Made by a program: the position numbers and the translations under genes. The notes beneath the pieces were generated by a model. It made no database searches, was not told the origin of the DNA, and worked only from the letters and a program-made list of their open reading frames with translations. From Bdellovibrionales bacterium (GTDB taxonomy: Bacteria > Bdellovibrionota > Bdellovibrionia > Bdellovibrionales > JAMPXM01): 64,000 nucleotides of DNA. How positions within the stretch are numbered: position 1 is the stretch's first letter; each line of letters opens with the position of its first letter. Location of the stretch: the NCBI GenBank assembly GCA_016713885.1, contig JADJOF010000001.1:682001-746000 (forward strand), given 5' to 3'. This document shows, piece after piece, positions 17,756 through 26,667 of the stretch.

Positions 17756-18998
17756 TCTTCCTTTCTTTTTTGAAATATTCTTCTGGCAGGCTGACTTTGT
17801 CTTTCATTACGATCCAGACATCGCGGCCTGAGCCGATAGCTACTGTTGGTGCAAGATTTTGCGCCTGCTGTAAATACCACTGAGCCACCATACCTGCGGC
17901 ATTTGCGGCTCCGCCTGCGACGGCATATTTCCCAGCATCACCAGTCATCATCGAGGAGCTGCCGCCCAGAGGATTCGTGCTCTGAGTTGTTTGCGAAGCT
18001 TGAACAGCTTTTCCCACACCATCAACTACACCTGCGATGAACGCCATCGCTGCTACTCGACCTTGCTTTGAGTTTACTTGTCCTTTCATCGCAAAAGAGC
18101 CGTCCTTGTCGTCTGCGACGAATCCATTCACTTCGCGTTCAAACATCTTTCCCTTTTTAGAAACACAGCTCATTTTGGTCGCCTGCATTTGCACGCGCTC
18201 CGTTGAAAGATCTCCTTCCGCTTTTGCGATCATAAAACAGCCCGAGAGATCAATTTTATGATCGTTCGGACCAACGTAAGAAAAATCGAGCACCATTAGC
18301 ACCGGATAGGTCTTTCCCTCGGGTACTTCAACGCCAGTTAGAACTTTCGCCTTCACATAGCTGCCAGAGGGTAAAACGACGCCTTCGGTTTTAACGTCGC
18401 TCTTAACCGGAAACGCAATAAGATCAGGACCTTTTGCTCTTACACGACCAACAGTTGAACGAGCGGGCGAAGTGGCACCATCTGTAGGTGCGCCATAAAG
18501 CTGAATCGGCGATTCTTGGGAGGAAGTTTCAGCATTAGGCGCGATCCCCAAACTCTGGTTTTGTTCACCTATGGACGGTGACAAATCCGTTTTGGGCTGG
18601 TTTGAGGTTGTCGCAGCGGCATTGGCTTCGTGAAGTTTCTTTTCCAACTCCGCAAGGCGAGCTTCAAGCTTACTTTGTCCTTCAAACATGGCTTGAGCTT
18701 TTTGAGAGAGAAGTCGCTCCTTTCCATAGTAGAATGTGCTTTCTCGATCATTGAGAATCCTTCCATTTTGAAAACTGACGGCGGCACCGCGCTCAATGAC
18801 TCGGTTCTCTTTGTCACCCATGAGCCCGAAGAGATTAACAACAAGCAAAACCCCGATCACGGAAAGGCCAACTATGATTGGCTTTTTTGAGTAAGTTCTT
18901 TGATCCTTAAGTGATGCTTTTTCCAGTCGAAGGATTTGATCTGAACTAGAATATTTTCTGCGTTCATTTCTATTCTCCCTTCTTAGTGCTGGTTTCAT
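17709..18998 (-). CDS. traB: TraB/VirB10-type core-complex protein
   Basis: 429 residues. A basic cytoplasmic N terminus, one membrane segment (PIIVGLSVIGVLLVVNLFGL, about 38-57), a coiled coil (LEARLAELEKKLHEA, about 111-125), a proline/serine linker, and a C-terminal TrbI/VirB10-like beta domain (PSGSYVKAKVLTGVEVPEGK and AGKYAVAGGAANAAGM). TraB spans the envelope and links the inner-membrane ATPases to the outer ring formed with TraK and TraV. It overlaps traK by 29 bases. Confidence 0.85.
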   Translation of the reverse strand: MKPALRRENRNERRKYSSSDQILRLEKASLKDQRTYSKKPIIVGLSVIGVLLVVNLFGLMGDKENRVIERGAAVSFQNGRILNDRESTFYYGKERLLSQKAQAMFEGQSKLEARLAELEKKLHEANAAATTSNQPKTDLSPSIGEQNQSLGIAPNAETSSQESPIQLYGAPTDGATSPARSTVGRVRAKGPDLIAFPVKSDVKTEGVVLPSGSYVKAKVLTGVEVPEGKTYPVLMVLDFSYVGPNDHKIDLSGCFMIAKAEGDLSTERVQMQATKMSCVSKKGKMFEREVNGFVADDKDGSFAMKGQVNSKQGRVAAMAFIAGVVDGVGKAVQASQTTQSTNPLGGSSSMMTGDAGKYAVAGGAANAAGMVAQWYLQQAQNLAPTVAIGSGRDVWIVMKDKVSLPEEYFKKERKNGDEGIYSYFTRVLE

Positions 18999-19848
18999 CT
19001 GATTCCATTGCTAAAATTACGTCGCTACTTGACGATGTGTTCTTAGCGACAACACGAATCAAAGTTTCGCTCGCGCCTTTTCCTTTTGGATACAAAGTGG
19101 TTTCGTCACTTTGAGTGAGAATCGCTAAGTTTGGCTCTCCCACGGTGAGATGTCTTACATCAACCTCGACATTCTTTTTCCAGCTCGTGTTCGTGAGCTT
19201 AAAGACATACCCGTTAAATGGAGAGCCCCGGTAAATACGGATTAGTTCAGCGCGCGCACTGGAATTCTTTGATGGAAAACTCTGGGAAACCCGGTGAATC
19301 TTGTATCCCGACACCGCGTCGTCGCGGACCATCGCCTTTAACAATTCGACTTCGGAAATGACGGGAGCGTTCTCGGAATCTCCTGCTTCTGCCGATTCTC
19401 TGGACTTAAAATCATAAAGACCATCCGCCGCAGGATCATTGGGACTCACAATGATTTTTGTCCTCACCACCGATTTATCAACCAGAAAAAAAATGACTTC
19501 GTTAACTCCATTCGTAAATCGCGGAGTCACTTCAAGATCTGTGTAACTTGGATCAGACGGGTTCGCGGGCTTGATCTGAAGTTTGCTCGCGCCCGAAATT
19601 GTTTGAACTGCCTTCGGAAAGCGAAAAATAGTAGGACCTCCATGCTTGATTCGAATTTGTTCAGTCCCATTGCCATAAACGACAACCTTTGCCTCCGCAC
19701 GAGATACAAGTAGAAAGACCAGCAGAAGAATACCGACGAGATAAGTTCCAAATGCGATTTTGAAGGCGGCTTTTCGAAAAAGCATTTTAAGACTCTCAAT
19801 CTCAAAGTTTAATCCTTGCTCTAGATCAATTGTTTTGTTATCGACCAT
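18970..19848 (-). CDS. traK: TraK/VirB9-like core-complex protein
   Basis: 292 residues from ATG 19848, which has GGAGG 8 bases upstream. There is a signal-anchor (FGTYLVGILLLVFLLVSRAEA, about 33-53), then a beta-rich secretin-like domain (EQIRIKHGGPTIFRFPKAVQ) and a C-terminal beta domain containing RIYRGSPFNGYVFKLTN. This is the TraK pattern: a periplasmic ring protein that binds TraB and TraV. It overlaps traE and traB at its ends, so the block is tightly coupled. Confidence 0.78.
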   Translation of the reverse strand: MVDNKTIDLEQGLNFEIESLKMLFRKAAFKIAFGTYLVGILLLVFLLVSRAEAKVVVYGNGTEQIRIKHGGPTIFRFPKAVQTISGASKLQIKPANPSDPSYTDLEVTPRFTNGVNEVIFFLVDKSVVRTKIIVSPNDPAADGLYDFKSRESAEAGDSENAPVISEVELLKAMVRDDAVSGYKIHRVSQSFPSKNSSARAELIRIYRGSPFNGYVFKLTNTSWKKNVEVDVRHLTVGEPNLAILTQSDETTLYPKGKGASETLIRVVAKNTSSSSDVILAMESDETSTKKGE

Positions 19849-20566
19849 TGGGTTTACCTCCGTTTGCGCTTGGCTTAAATCCATCAGCTCGCCCGCGCTT
19901 GAGGCTTGTGATTTCGAGATACCATTCCTTGCCTTTAATGGGAGGGACGAGTTTCATCAGCATTTCAATGACCTCGTCCACATGGCCCACGCTCTCGCTG
20001 TTGGAGTATCTCTCCCTTTGAGCAATTGCTGTGACTTTGTAGAATCCTTCTTCGGTCGCAACCACTTCGCGGTCTGTAATTCGCAAAATTTCAGAAATGT
20101 TTTCGCTCTTAACTGTCTCGCGCCACTCCCTGGCTTCTTCTTCAAACTGAATCTGAAGTTGAGGGGTCATGAAGTTAGATAAACGCTTGTACTGTTCATC
20201 AATGTTGGCCGCATTCACATTTCCGAGCATACTCAAAAAACTAAGCGCAGCGTTCACCACATATGTGTCCGACACCGACTGCGGAGACGCGGTCGTGAAG
20301 TCCATCACTCCGGGAGCTAGGATATATTCTTTTTCGCGAAGCTTTGTTTCAAGACCGTGAATCTCAAATCGGGCGAGCGCAAAGTGCATGGCAAAGGCCG
20401 CAATATGAATTGCGAGAATGTACTGCAATGTGAGTCGCTGCTTTATCATCGCCGACTTAAAGGCCACGTACTTTGGCAAAATGCGAAGGTCTACCCCTTG
20501 GTAGACTCCCACGGGCGGCACCGCCACTTGCGCCGCCTCAATTCCCTTGTCCATCGCTGTTAGCAT
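19838..20566 (-). CDS. traE: TraE/VirB5-VirB8-like inner-membrane conjugation protein
   Basis: 242 residues from ATG 20566, preceded by AAAGGAAAGG; longer in-frame starts overlap the real upstream gene. One membrane segment near the N terminus (LTLQYILAIHIAAFAMHFAL) is followed by a periplasmic domain with MTPQLQIQFEEEAREWRETV and ILRITDREVVA, matching F-type TraE, which resembles VirB8 topology. It overlaps the small upstream gene by 29 bases and traK by 11. Confidence 0.75.
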   Translation of the reverse strand: MLTAMDKGIEAAQVAVPPVGVYQGVDLRILPKYVAFKSAMIKQRLTLQYILAIHIAAFAMHFALARFEIHGLETKLREKEYILAPGVMDFTTASPQSVSDTYVVNAALSFLSMLGNVNAANIDEQYKRLSNFMTPQLQIQFEEEAREWRETVKSENISEILRITDREVVATEEGFYKVTAIAQRERYSNSESVGHVDEVIEMLMKLVPPIKGKEWYLEITSLKRGRADGFKPSANGGKPNGR

Positions 20567-20795
20567 CTCGTTTGCCTTTCCTTTTAGGTTTTGCATCAGG
20601 GCTTGCACTCTGGGGCTCAGCCCTTTCAGAAGCATGATTCTGAGCAATGACATCCAGGTACTTACGAGGCAAAATCCACGTTTCAATACGTTCAATGATC
20701 CAGTAACGACCATCTCTAGATAATTTTGCGCGAGTATTGAAATTCGGTTTCCTGTCATATGTTTTTGCCCCTTGCTCGTCGTTTTGGTTGTCCAT
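20538..20795 (-). CDS. Small hydrophilic protein between traL and traE
   Basis: 85 residues, not recognised. It is strongly hydrophilic with many Lys, Arg, Asp and Asn, and a C-terminal basic tail (PDAKPKRKGKRDANSDG). AAGGAG 4 bases before the ATG supports translation in this frame rather than the longer in-frame extension of traE. Its position in the traA-L-E-K-B-V unit suggests a transfer-related role. Confidence 0.55.
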   Translation of the reverse strand: MDNQNDEQGAKTYDRKPNFNTRAKLSRDGRYWIIERIETWILPRKYLDVIAQNHASERAEPQSASPDAKPKRKGKRDANSDGQGN

Positions 20796-20836
20796 AGTTC
20801 TCCTTCTTGGCTTGTTGTTGTTTTCACTTTTTCCTC

Positions 20837-21151
20837 TCAGTCTGAAAATCTGCGGTCGTTGCCCTTCGGATTCACAAGGCCTGGAAGCTCCATGCGTAGG
20901 CGTGAAAAGGGCCAGTGAAAGAAAATACCTTTTGGGTATTTCTTTTTAATCACTGGTCCAAATCCCAGACACAAGCTCAACAAAGTGAACATCGTTCCCC
21001 ACGAGTAAAAGAGAACTCCGAAGACAAGAATGATGAAGAGCGCGATGAACACGTCCGAAAGTTCCCAAATATCGAAAACCATAATTGGTGAGTCGATGGT
21101 TTGGCTCACGAGGGATGAGTATTTTGCCTTCAAGAGCTCCTGCTTACGCAT
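20837..21151 (-). CDS. traL: TraL-like pilus assembly protein
   Basis: 104 residues. The pattern fits F-type TraL: a short N terminus with TIDSPIMVFDIWELSD, a hydrophobic hairpin of two membrane segments (VFIALFIILVFGVLFYSWG and MFTLLSLCLGFGPVIKK), then a conserved C terminus of the kind GIFFHWPFSRLRMELPGLVNP. TraL/VirB3 proteins are inner-membrane partners of TraC/VirB4. It overlaps the pilin gene by 8 bases. Confidence 0.85.
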   Translation of the reverse strand: MRKQELLKAKYSSLVSQTIDSPIMVFDIWELSDVFIALFIILVFGVLFYSWGTMFTLLSLCLGFGPVIKKKYPKGIFFHWPFSRLRMELPGLVNPKGNDRRFSD

Positions 21152-21587
21152 TTAAACTCCTTGGACTCACAATAGAGTTTTGTGAAAACACACCGCCACC
21201 GCCGCCGATGTCGAAAATGTTCTTAACCCACGTGGGAGCCGTGCCGAGGACAAGGGCTGCAACGATACAGAGTACAGCGATTCCAAATCGCTGCTCTTTC
21301 AAGTTCCACCCTGCCGACATCACACAGAGCCCTGCAAAAATTCGTGCTCCCCACGAGAAAAGCACAGAATCCACAATACGGAGCAGCGTTCCCGCTGCCT
21401 CGAGTTTGTCGCTGGCATCAGTTCCGGGGATCTTAGTCCCTGCAAAAGCATTCGTGTGCGAAAGAACAATCAGGAGAATGGTAATCAGAATAAAGAAATA
21501 CCACTCCTCATGTCTTCGCGGGCTTGGACCCCTCACTTGAGAGCCGTGAATCATTGATCCACACAATAAAAGGCGTTCTCCGAGCAT
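21144..21587 (-). CDS. traA: Conjugative pilin precursor (TraA/VirB2-like)
   Basis: 147 residues; AGGAG precedes ATG 21587. A long n-region and a hydrophobic core (FFILITILLIVLSHTNAFA) make a leader likely cleaved at AFA-G (about residue 49). The mature part has two hydrophobic helices (LLRIVDSVLFSWGARIFAGL and FGIAVLCIVAALVLGTAPTW) and a glycine-rich linker, the layout of VirB2/TraA pilins. It is the first gene of the traA-L-E-K-B-V unit and its leader has motif copy A. Confidence 0.75.
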   Translation of the reverse strand: MLGERLLLCGSMIHGSQVRGPSPRRHEEWYFFILITILLIVLSHTNAFAGTKIPGTDASDKLEAAGTLLRIVDSVLFSWGARIFAGLCVMSAGWNLKEQRFGIAVLCIVAALVLGTAPTWVKNIFDIGGGGGVFSQNSIVSPRSLNA

Positions 21588-21616
21588 AGGTAATCTCCTA
21601 TCCTTGCTCGAAGTCA

Positions 21617-21642
21617 GCTCGCCTTTTTTTGGTAGAGAGACT
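21617..21642 (-). promoter_or_regulatory. Transfer leader motif, copy A (traA)
   Basis: On the minus strand: AGTCTCTCTACC, seven bases (mostly A), GGCGAGC, ending 30 bases before the pilin start. The same two blocks and spacing occur before traC, and a diverged copy before the gene at 7104-7463. The leader then runs through GATAGGAG (the ribosome binding site) to TACCTATGCT. Confidence 0.7.
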
Positions 21643-21699
21643 TCTTTTGTTTTTCTTTTGAGCCTATTTGTAGTGGTGGCTCATTTTATTTTTATAAAA

Positions 21700-22452
21700 T
21701 CAGTGCGCGGCCCTCAGCAATCGAAGGATCTCGTCGAAATCGTGATATCCTTCAATAGCTGGTAAAAGTGCTTTTCGTTTTGTGTCCGCAATCAACAGAA
21801 ATGGCACACCTTTGATCCCATGTTTTTTTAAGTCACTGGGATCAGCTCTTGAGATCGGAACAAATTTTTCCGCATCCGGCAGGGGACCACTATCTACTTG
21901 CAACGCTTCCACATGAAATCCATCGTCTTGAAGTTTCTTTAGAACTTGAAACATTCGTCTGCAATGAGGGCACGTCGATTCAAAATACATCCTCAAGCGA
22001 AAGCGCGACGGATCAAGAGCAACATTTTGCTCTTTTGCTTTTGGCGCAGCCGGTGCCGCAGTAGCCACATTTGGTGTAGTCTTCAACTCACCATTTTTTG
22101 CCATGTACTCAGCCATTCGTTCCTGAAGCTTTGTTTGAAGTTCATTTTTCTTCTTCATCAGCTCAAACCACTGCTTGATATTGTCGTCCGTCGGATTTCT
22201 TGCGACCTCCATAAATGGCTCCGGTGGCATGTAGTCGCCTTCCTTGAAGAATTCCTTATTTTTCGGATCAAGGAACGTCTTCCACGGAAATTTGCTGTCT
22301 TGCTTTTCAGTCGGACTCGGCTCTTTTTTGGGAGCGTCTTTTGAGCTTTGCTTATCTCCCCAGAAGTCGATCTTAGAGTCGAAGTATTCTAATTTTTCTG
22401 CTTGGGCAAAAGATGACAAAAACAAAAACAGAATCGTTTTACGAATGACCAA
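21700..22452 (-). CDS. Periplasmic thioredoxin-fold conjugation protein (TraF/TrbB-like)
   Basis: 250 residues from TTG 22452, chosen for AAGGAGG 6 bases upstream. A signal peptide (TILFLFLSSFAQA) is followed by a proline/lysine-rich region, then a thioredoxin-like domain with the active-site motif CPHC (about residue 165) and the cis-Pro loop KGVPFLL. F-type TraF and TrbB are periplasmic proteins of this sort; with an intact CxxC, a disulfide isomerase role for the cysteine-rich TraH/TraU-like partners is plausible. It overlaps the GspE-like gene by 14 bases. Confidence 0.75.
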   Translation of the reverse strand: MVIRKTILFLFLSSFAQAEKLEYFDSKIDFWGDKQSSKDAPKKEPSPTEKQDSKFPWKTFLDPKNKEFFKEGDYMPPEPFMEVARNPTDDNIKQWFELMKKKNELQTKLQERMAEYMAKNGELKTTPNVATAAPAAPKAKEQNVALDPSRFRLRMYFESTCPHCRRMFQVLKKLQDDGFHVEALQVDSGPLPDAEKFVPISRADPSDLKKHGIKGVPFLLIADTKRKALLPAIEGYHDFDEILRLLRAAH

Positions 22453-23608
22453 GTTGAACCTCCTTCGAATCAATTTCTCCTCGAATCGCTCTCGCAATTC
22501 GCGCATCCTCAAGAGATTGAAAAATTTTTGGATGTTTAATGCCGTCGTTTACAAATGAAGCCCACTCGATGCTTGGTACTCGGCCTTTGATTCCTGAAAC
22601 ACAATTCGGACAACCAGCTTCGTGCCTTATGCGAAGTTCACTTAAATTTCCTGAATGCTTTTTTGAAAACCAATCGGTCACTTTTTCTATTGGCTCTTCT
22701 GCACACTCAGCACAAAGTTTTTGCTCTAGTCTCTGCGCAACTGAAAGGCGCAAATTGGATTCTAAGACGAGTTTTTCAACTCCAAGGCCCGAAAGTCTTT
22801 CGATTACTTCTAGCGATCCATTTGCATGAAGAGTGGTGAAGACCAAGTGCCCGGTTTCCGCTGCTTGAAAACAAAGTTTCGCGGTTTCAGCATCTCGCAC
22901 TTCTCCAACAAGAATCACGTCTGGATCTTGTCGCAGCACTGATCTCAGTGCATCGGCAAAGTTCATCTTACGATTCACTTGCACTTGATTGAGGCCCTCA
23001 ATGCGGTATTCAATCGGATCTTCCAAGGTCACAATATTAAGACGCTTTGGATTGAGCGCCTTAAGCAGGGCATAGAGAGTTCGCGTTTTCCCGCTTCCGG
23101 TCGGACCTGAAATTACAATAACTCCGTCCTCGTATTGCAAAGCCCTTTCGAACATCTTTTGCTCTGACTCTAAAAAACCGAGTTCGGAAAGATTGAAACT
23201 CGCATCGAGATTCAAAAGTCGCATAACAACTTTTTCTCCAAAGTGAGTTGGCAAAAGACTTACACGTAAGTCGAGCCGCAGCGACGGCAACGAAGCCCTG
23301 CCGTCCTGCGGCTTACCACTTACTCCTATAGCAAGACCGAAGATCCGTTTCGCTTCTAGAATCAAACTTTCTCGGTGCTGAAGCTCTATCGACCTCACAA
23401 GAACTAGATTTCCGTCTACGCGAAGTCTAAAATCAATTCCAAATTCTGTGGGCTCGACGTGAATGTCACTTGCGCCTTTAATTTTAGCTTCGGTAACCAA
23501 ATCTTTAAGAAGTTTTGCATAAGGTCCGACATCAGAAAGTAATTGTTCTGCCGTTCGACGTTTAGCGACCGTAATGCCATGCTCGTTTTGAGGTCTTAAG
23601 CTCGTCAC
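22439..23608 (-). CDS. GspE/PilB-type secretion ATPase in the transfer operon
   Basis: 389 residues from GTG 23608 (GGAGGTG upstream; GTGA overlap with the preceding stop). Motifs in order: ASDIHVEPT, LRVSLLPTHFGEKVVMRLL, Walker A GPTGSGKT, Asp box TLEDPIEY, Walker B DVILVGEVRDAETA, His box HLVFTTLHAN, and a C-terminal zinc site made of CAEC and CPNC. These are hallmarks of type II secretion/type IV pilus ATPases rather than of VirB11. F-type systems have no VirB11, so this is an unusual member of a conjugation operon. Confidence 0.85.
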   Translation of the reverse strand: MTSLRPQNEHGITVAKRRTAEQLLSDVGPYAKLLKDLVTEAKIKGASDIHVEPTEFGIDFRLRVDGNLVLVRSIELQHRESLILEAKRIFGLAIGVSGKPQDGRASLPSLRLDLRVSLLPTHFGEKVVMRLLNLDASFNLSELGFLESEQKMFERALQYEDGVIVISGPTGSGKTRTLYALLKALNPKRLNIVTLEDPIEYRIEGLNQVQVNRKMNFADALRSVLRQDPDVILVGEVRDAETAKLCFQAAETGHLVFTTLHANGSLEVIERLSGLGVEKLVLESNLRLSVAQRLEQKLCAECAEEPIEKVTDWFSKKHSGNLSELRIRHEAGCPNCVSGIKGRVPSIEWASFVNDGIKHPKIFQSLEDARIARAIRGEIDSKEVQLGHS

Positions 23609-26600
23609 TTTGCACCTCCGCACGCAGCAGGGATCGCAAGGCTCGCGGCTTTTGCTTGCGCTGCTGCTGGCATATCCTTGCAGGCAAAAGTACGGCTCCA
23701 AATTACGAACAGATAACCTTTGAGTTTTCCGTTTACGAGCCTCATGGTCTCTCGGGCATTTACGACCGATTCTAAAAGTCCCACGTTCTGACCTTCCCGA
23801 AAGCAGGAGCTCGACTGCGGATAAATCATCTGCCACTTTTCATCTGGACTGTTTGGCATAGAGTGCAGCACTTCTGCTGAAAGGCTCTTGATACGAGAGG
23901 CGACCATCAAAGCGCCCGCCATTGATGCTGGACCCGAGTAAGTGCCATAGCGCGGATAGAAAACTCCCCATCCGTTGCAAACCGAATGAGTGCTTGGCGG
24001 AAACATATCAATCTTTGGTACTTCAAAACTACACATGGCCGAGTCAGGGGAAGGGGCGCCGCCCCCTTCCCCTGTAATAGAAGTCACGGCACCCTTGAGA
24101 AGACATAACTTTGGCGCAAGCCCCGAGGCTAAAAACAAGGGCTGAGTCATGTCGTTCTTGCCAGTATTCCAGTGCGCTCCGAAATGTTCGCTCATTCCAT
24201 CAAAACAAACTTTCTCCATTCTAGTGCCACCGGCCGGCATTGTTTGAAATGTCAGTCCCGCAAGTGGAACCGCAATTGTTCGCGCCTGAAAGCTCTGAGT
24301 ATCGTCATCGGACTCCGCTCCGAACGGCTTTGGGAAAATCTTAGCAAGCTGGGCTGATGCCCCTGGTATTCCTAAAAAGTAGCTTGTCTTGGGCTCAGGC
24401 CACACTTCGATAAAGGTTTGCGGCACATAGTAGGAAATCGCAGCACACGGTCTCGGAGGAAATCCACAAGTACATCCACTGACGTTCAGTTCCAGACAAG
24501 ATGTGAACGCTGGAGTACTTGCGACGGTACAAACATTCGGAATTGCGGCTTGCACATTACCCGCGAGGAAGAGGGAGGCCGCTATAGCACGAAGATTTTG
24601 AGCGAAATGCTTAATTCTCTCTACAGAGCCTCCCCTCTTCGTTACACGCAGCATTTCAAGTACAGCCTCATGCTTCGTGTTGATGAACCGCAAGAAATCA
24701 GGCTTCAGATAAAGTTTTAAAAACTTCGTCTCGATTCCATCAAATACCTGTGCAAACGCCTCGAAAGTTCGAAGCCTTGAGAATTCGCGACCTGTGATAA
24801 GATCTTCTTTTCGTTTTGCTCTGGAGACCGCCTCATTCAAACTTGAATTTTGCGAATCAAACCCTCCGGCTAAGAGATTGAGCTTTGCTGACTGTGCTGT
24901 TTCCGACATTGAGTGCGATTCAACTTCGCGATCTTCTTTTCCGGCCAATTCTTGGAAAAGCTTGATCGTTTCCGAATCTGAAGAGTGGCACGCAATTCTT
25001 GTTCTAAAGTTTTGCATAAGAACAAGAGCCGCTCTTTGGCTTCCAACTGAATCCATCAATGAACTGACAGATTGAGTAGCGACAATCACAGCGGGCTTTG
25101 ATTCCCGAGCCTTCGCCATAAACGTGTCATCACCGATTGTGCCGCCGCCACCGCAAGTCACGACATCTTGGTATTCATCAATAATCAACGCCGTCGTGCA
25201 TAGTTTTTTCTGCTCTTTCAATTCGCTCAGCATATTCAGCACAGCTTGCTGGTAGTGAAGCTTGATGAAAGTTCCCATTGACCGAGCAAGCCCTGGTTGA
25301 TTGATATCAAAGAGAAGAATTTTTCCTTCTCGAATCAACTGCTCCATTGAACGAATCGTGAGATTCTCTTCTTTTGGACATAAAACGCGATTTGCCGCAA
25401 ACTCCTGGAACTGATTTATAAACGCCGTGCTTGTGGCGACGATTCCAGATCTTACGCGATCTTCAAGCTGCGAGTATTCGTTCTCGAAATACTCCATTGC
25501 CCGCTCGATATTGAAACGCTCCTCCTCGGTGAATGAGCCCGTATCAAGACGCTTTTGTAAATCGTCCGATAAATTCTCTTTTGAGGCTCGAACAATAGCG
25601 CGGTAAAGATCAAGCAAAGTAAAATAACCATGAATAGCGGCGCAGTAGACAATCGCGTTCTTAATCAAGTTCGACGACGAAATATCCCAGAAGGGTGAGT
25701 CCGAAGATTTTCCCATAAAATTCACAGCAGCGGCTCTAACCATTTCGGCAAGTTCGGTGAACTTTGAATTTCGAAGTGGGTTCTCGACATACACTGGGTT
25801 AAAGCTCACCGAACCTCGAAGAGAGATTTTGACGATCTTATCCCCAAGGCCTGCACGCCTGATAATTTTCTCAGCGTCTAAGAGAAATGTCCGCTTAGGA
25901 TCAATCGCGAGGATCGCAGGCGAATTTTCACCTGATCGTAAAATTTGCCGCAAGTAACGAAGCACGGTCCCTTGGGTTTTACCGCTACCGATAGATCCCG
26001 AAATCATAATTCCACCATTGAGACCACGGCTCGGAATTTTAACCCAGTCCTCCGACTCTCCTGAATCCTGAACAACTGAGTGAGTCAGAGGCCCTGGTGT
26101 TGTCCCCAGAACAAGTTCGCCCTCTTCAATTTCGGGCGCATCCAACTTGTGAATGTCATTGAATGAAAACTTTATTCTTGCGATTCCTCTTAAAAACATG
26201 CGTAGGGCTAAGCCGAGGGCAAAAGCAATATTTGCACTTAGAAGGGCAACAATCCACGAAGTCTGAAAACCTTCTGCTAATCGTAGGAAGAGCGGCCCAA
26301 TAAAGTCAGCGATCTGTTTTCTACATGCGAAATAGGTGACGACACTGGTTACAATAGAAACGAATTCGGCTCTCCCGAACTTTAAGTGTCTTGATTTTCC
26401 TTCAAGGACTGCGAGTTTACTTCCTTGCTTCTCAAGTCCAATGGATCTCTTAAGATAAATCGAACCGAAAGAAATATTCACCATCGCGCAACAGATTGAA
26501 ACCCAAAAGAGCTTCGCATTCGCCTCAAGCTGCTGAAGCGCAAACTGCATCAGATCTGGGTGAAACCTCAGATGTGCGAGATATAAATACACGAGTCCAA

Positions 26601-26667
26601 ATCCGGCGAGCGCCATGAGTGCGAGCAGAAGAGGGACATCATTCTGTGCAGTTTGTGTTCGTGCCAT
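23605..26667 (-). CDS. TraD-type coupling protein fused to TraU-like domain
   Basis: 1020 residues. Residues 1-160 have several membrane segments, Walker A GSIGSGKT is at about 224-231, Walker B ALIIDEYQDVV at about 500; this is a TraD/VirD4-type coupling ATPase that brings the relaxosome to the channel. From residue 672 (an in-frame ATG at 24654) the sequence looks like a signal peptide (LRAIAASLFLAGNVQA) followed by a cysteine-rich TraU-like periplasmic protein (CTVAS, CLELNVSGCTCGFPPRPC, WNTGKNDMT). Such a fusion across the membrane is unusual; one missing base before 24654 would instead give two overlapping genes, the first ending at a nearby TAA. Confidence 0.75.
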   Translation of the reverse strand: MARTQTAQNDVPLLLALMALAGFGLVYLYLAHLRFHPDLMQFALQQLEANAKLFWVSICCAMVNISFGSIYLKRSIGLEKQGSKLAVLEGKSRHLKFGRAEFVSIVTSVVTYFACRKQIADFIGPLFLRLAEGFQTSWIVALLSANIAFALGLALRMFLRGIARIKFSFNDIHKLDAPEIEEGELVLGTTPGPLTHSVVQDSGESEDWVKIPSRGLNGGIMISGSIGSGKTQGTVLRYLRQILRSGENSPAILAIDPKRTFLLDAEKIIRRAGLGDKIVKISLRGSVSFNPVYVENPLRNSKFTELAEMVRAAAVNFMGKSSDSPFWDISSSNLIKNAIVYCAAIHGYFTLLDLYRAIVRASKENLSDDLQKRLDTGSFTEEERFNIERAMEYFENEYSQLEDRVRSGIVATSTAFINQFQEFAANRVLCPKEENLTIRSMEQLIREGKILLFDINQPGLARSMGTFIKLHYQQAVLNMLSELKEQKKLCTTALIIDEYQDVVTCGGGGTIGDDTFMAKARESKPAVIVATQSVSSLMDSVGSQRAALVLMQNFRTRIACHSSDSETIKLFQELAGKEDREVESHSMSETAQSAKLNLLAGGFDSQNSSLNEAVSRAKRKEDLITGREFSRLRTFEAFAQVFDGIETKFLKLYLKPDFLRFINTKHEAVLEMLRVTKRGGSVERIKHFAQNLRAIAASLFLAGNVQAAIPNVCTVASTPAFTSCLELNVSGCTCGFPPRPCAAISYYVPQTFIEVWPEPKTSYFLGIPGASAQLAKIFPKPFGAESDDDTQSFQARTIAVPLAGLTFQTMPAGGTRMEKVCFDGMSEHFGAHWNTGKNDMTQPLFLASGLAPKLCLLKGAVTSITGEGGGAPSPDSAMCSFEVPKIDMFPPSTHSVCNGWGVFYPRYGTYSGPASMAGALMVASRIKSLSAEVLHSMPNSPDEKWQMIYPQSSSCFREGQNVGLLESVVNARETMRLVNGKLKGYLFVIWSRTFACKDMPAAAQAKAASLAIPAACGGAK

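Noticed and set aside
20567..20827. An 87-residue N-terminal extension of TraE
   Set aside because: It overlaps in another frame a small gene with a better ribosome binding site, and TraE-like proteins begin close to their membrane segment.
7491..21642. The leader motif as an RfaH ops/JUMPstart element
   Set aside because: The GGCGAGC block does not match the GGCGGTAG core in the direction of transcription.
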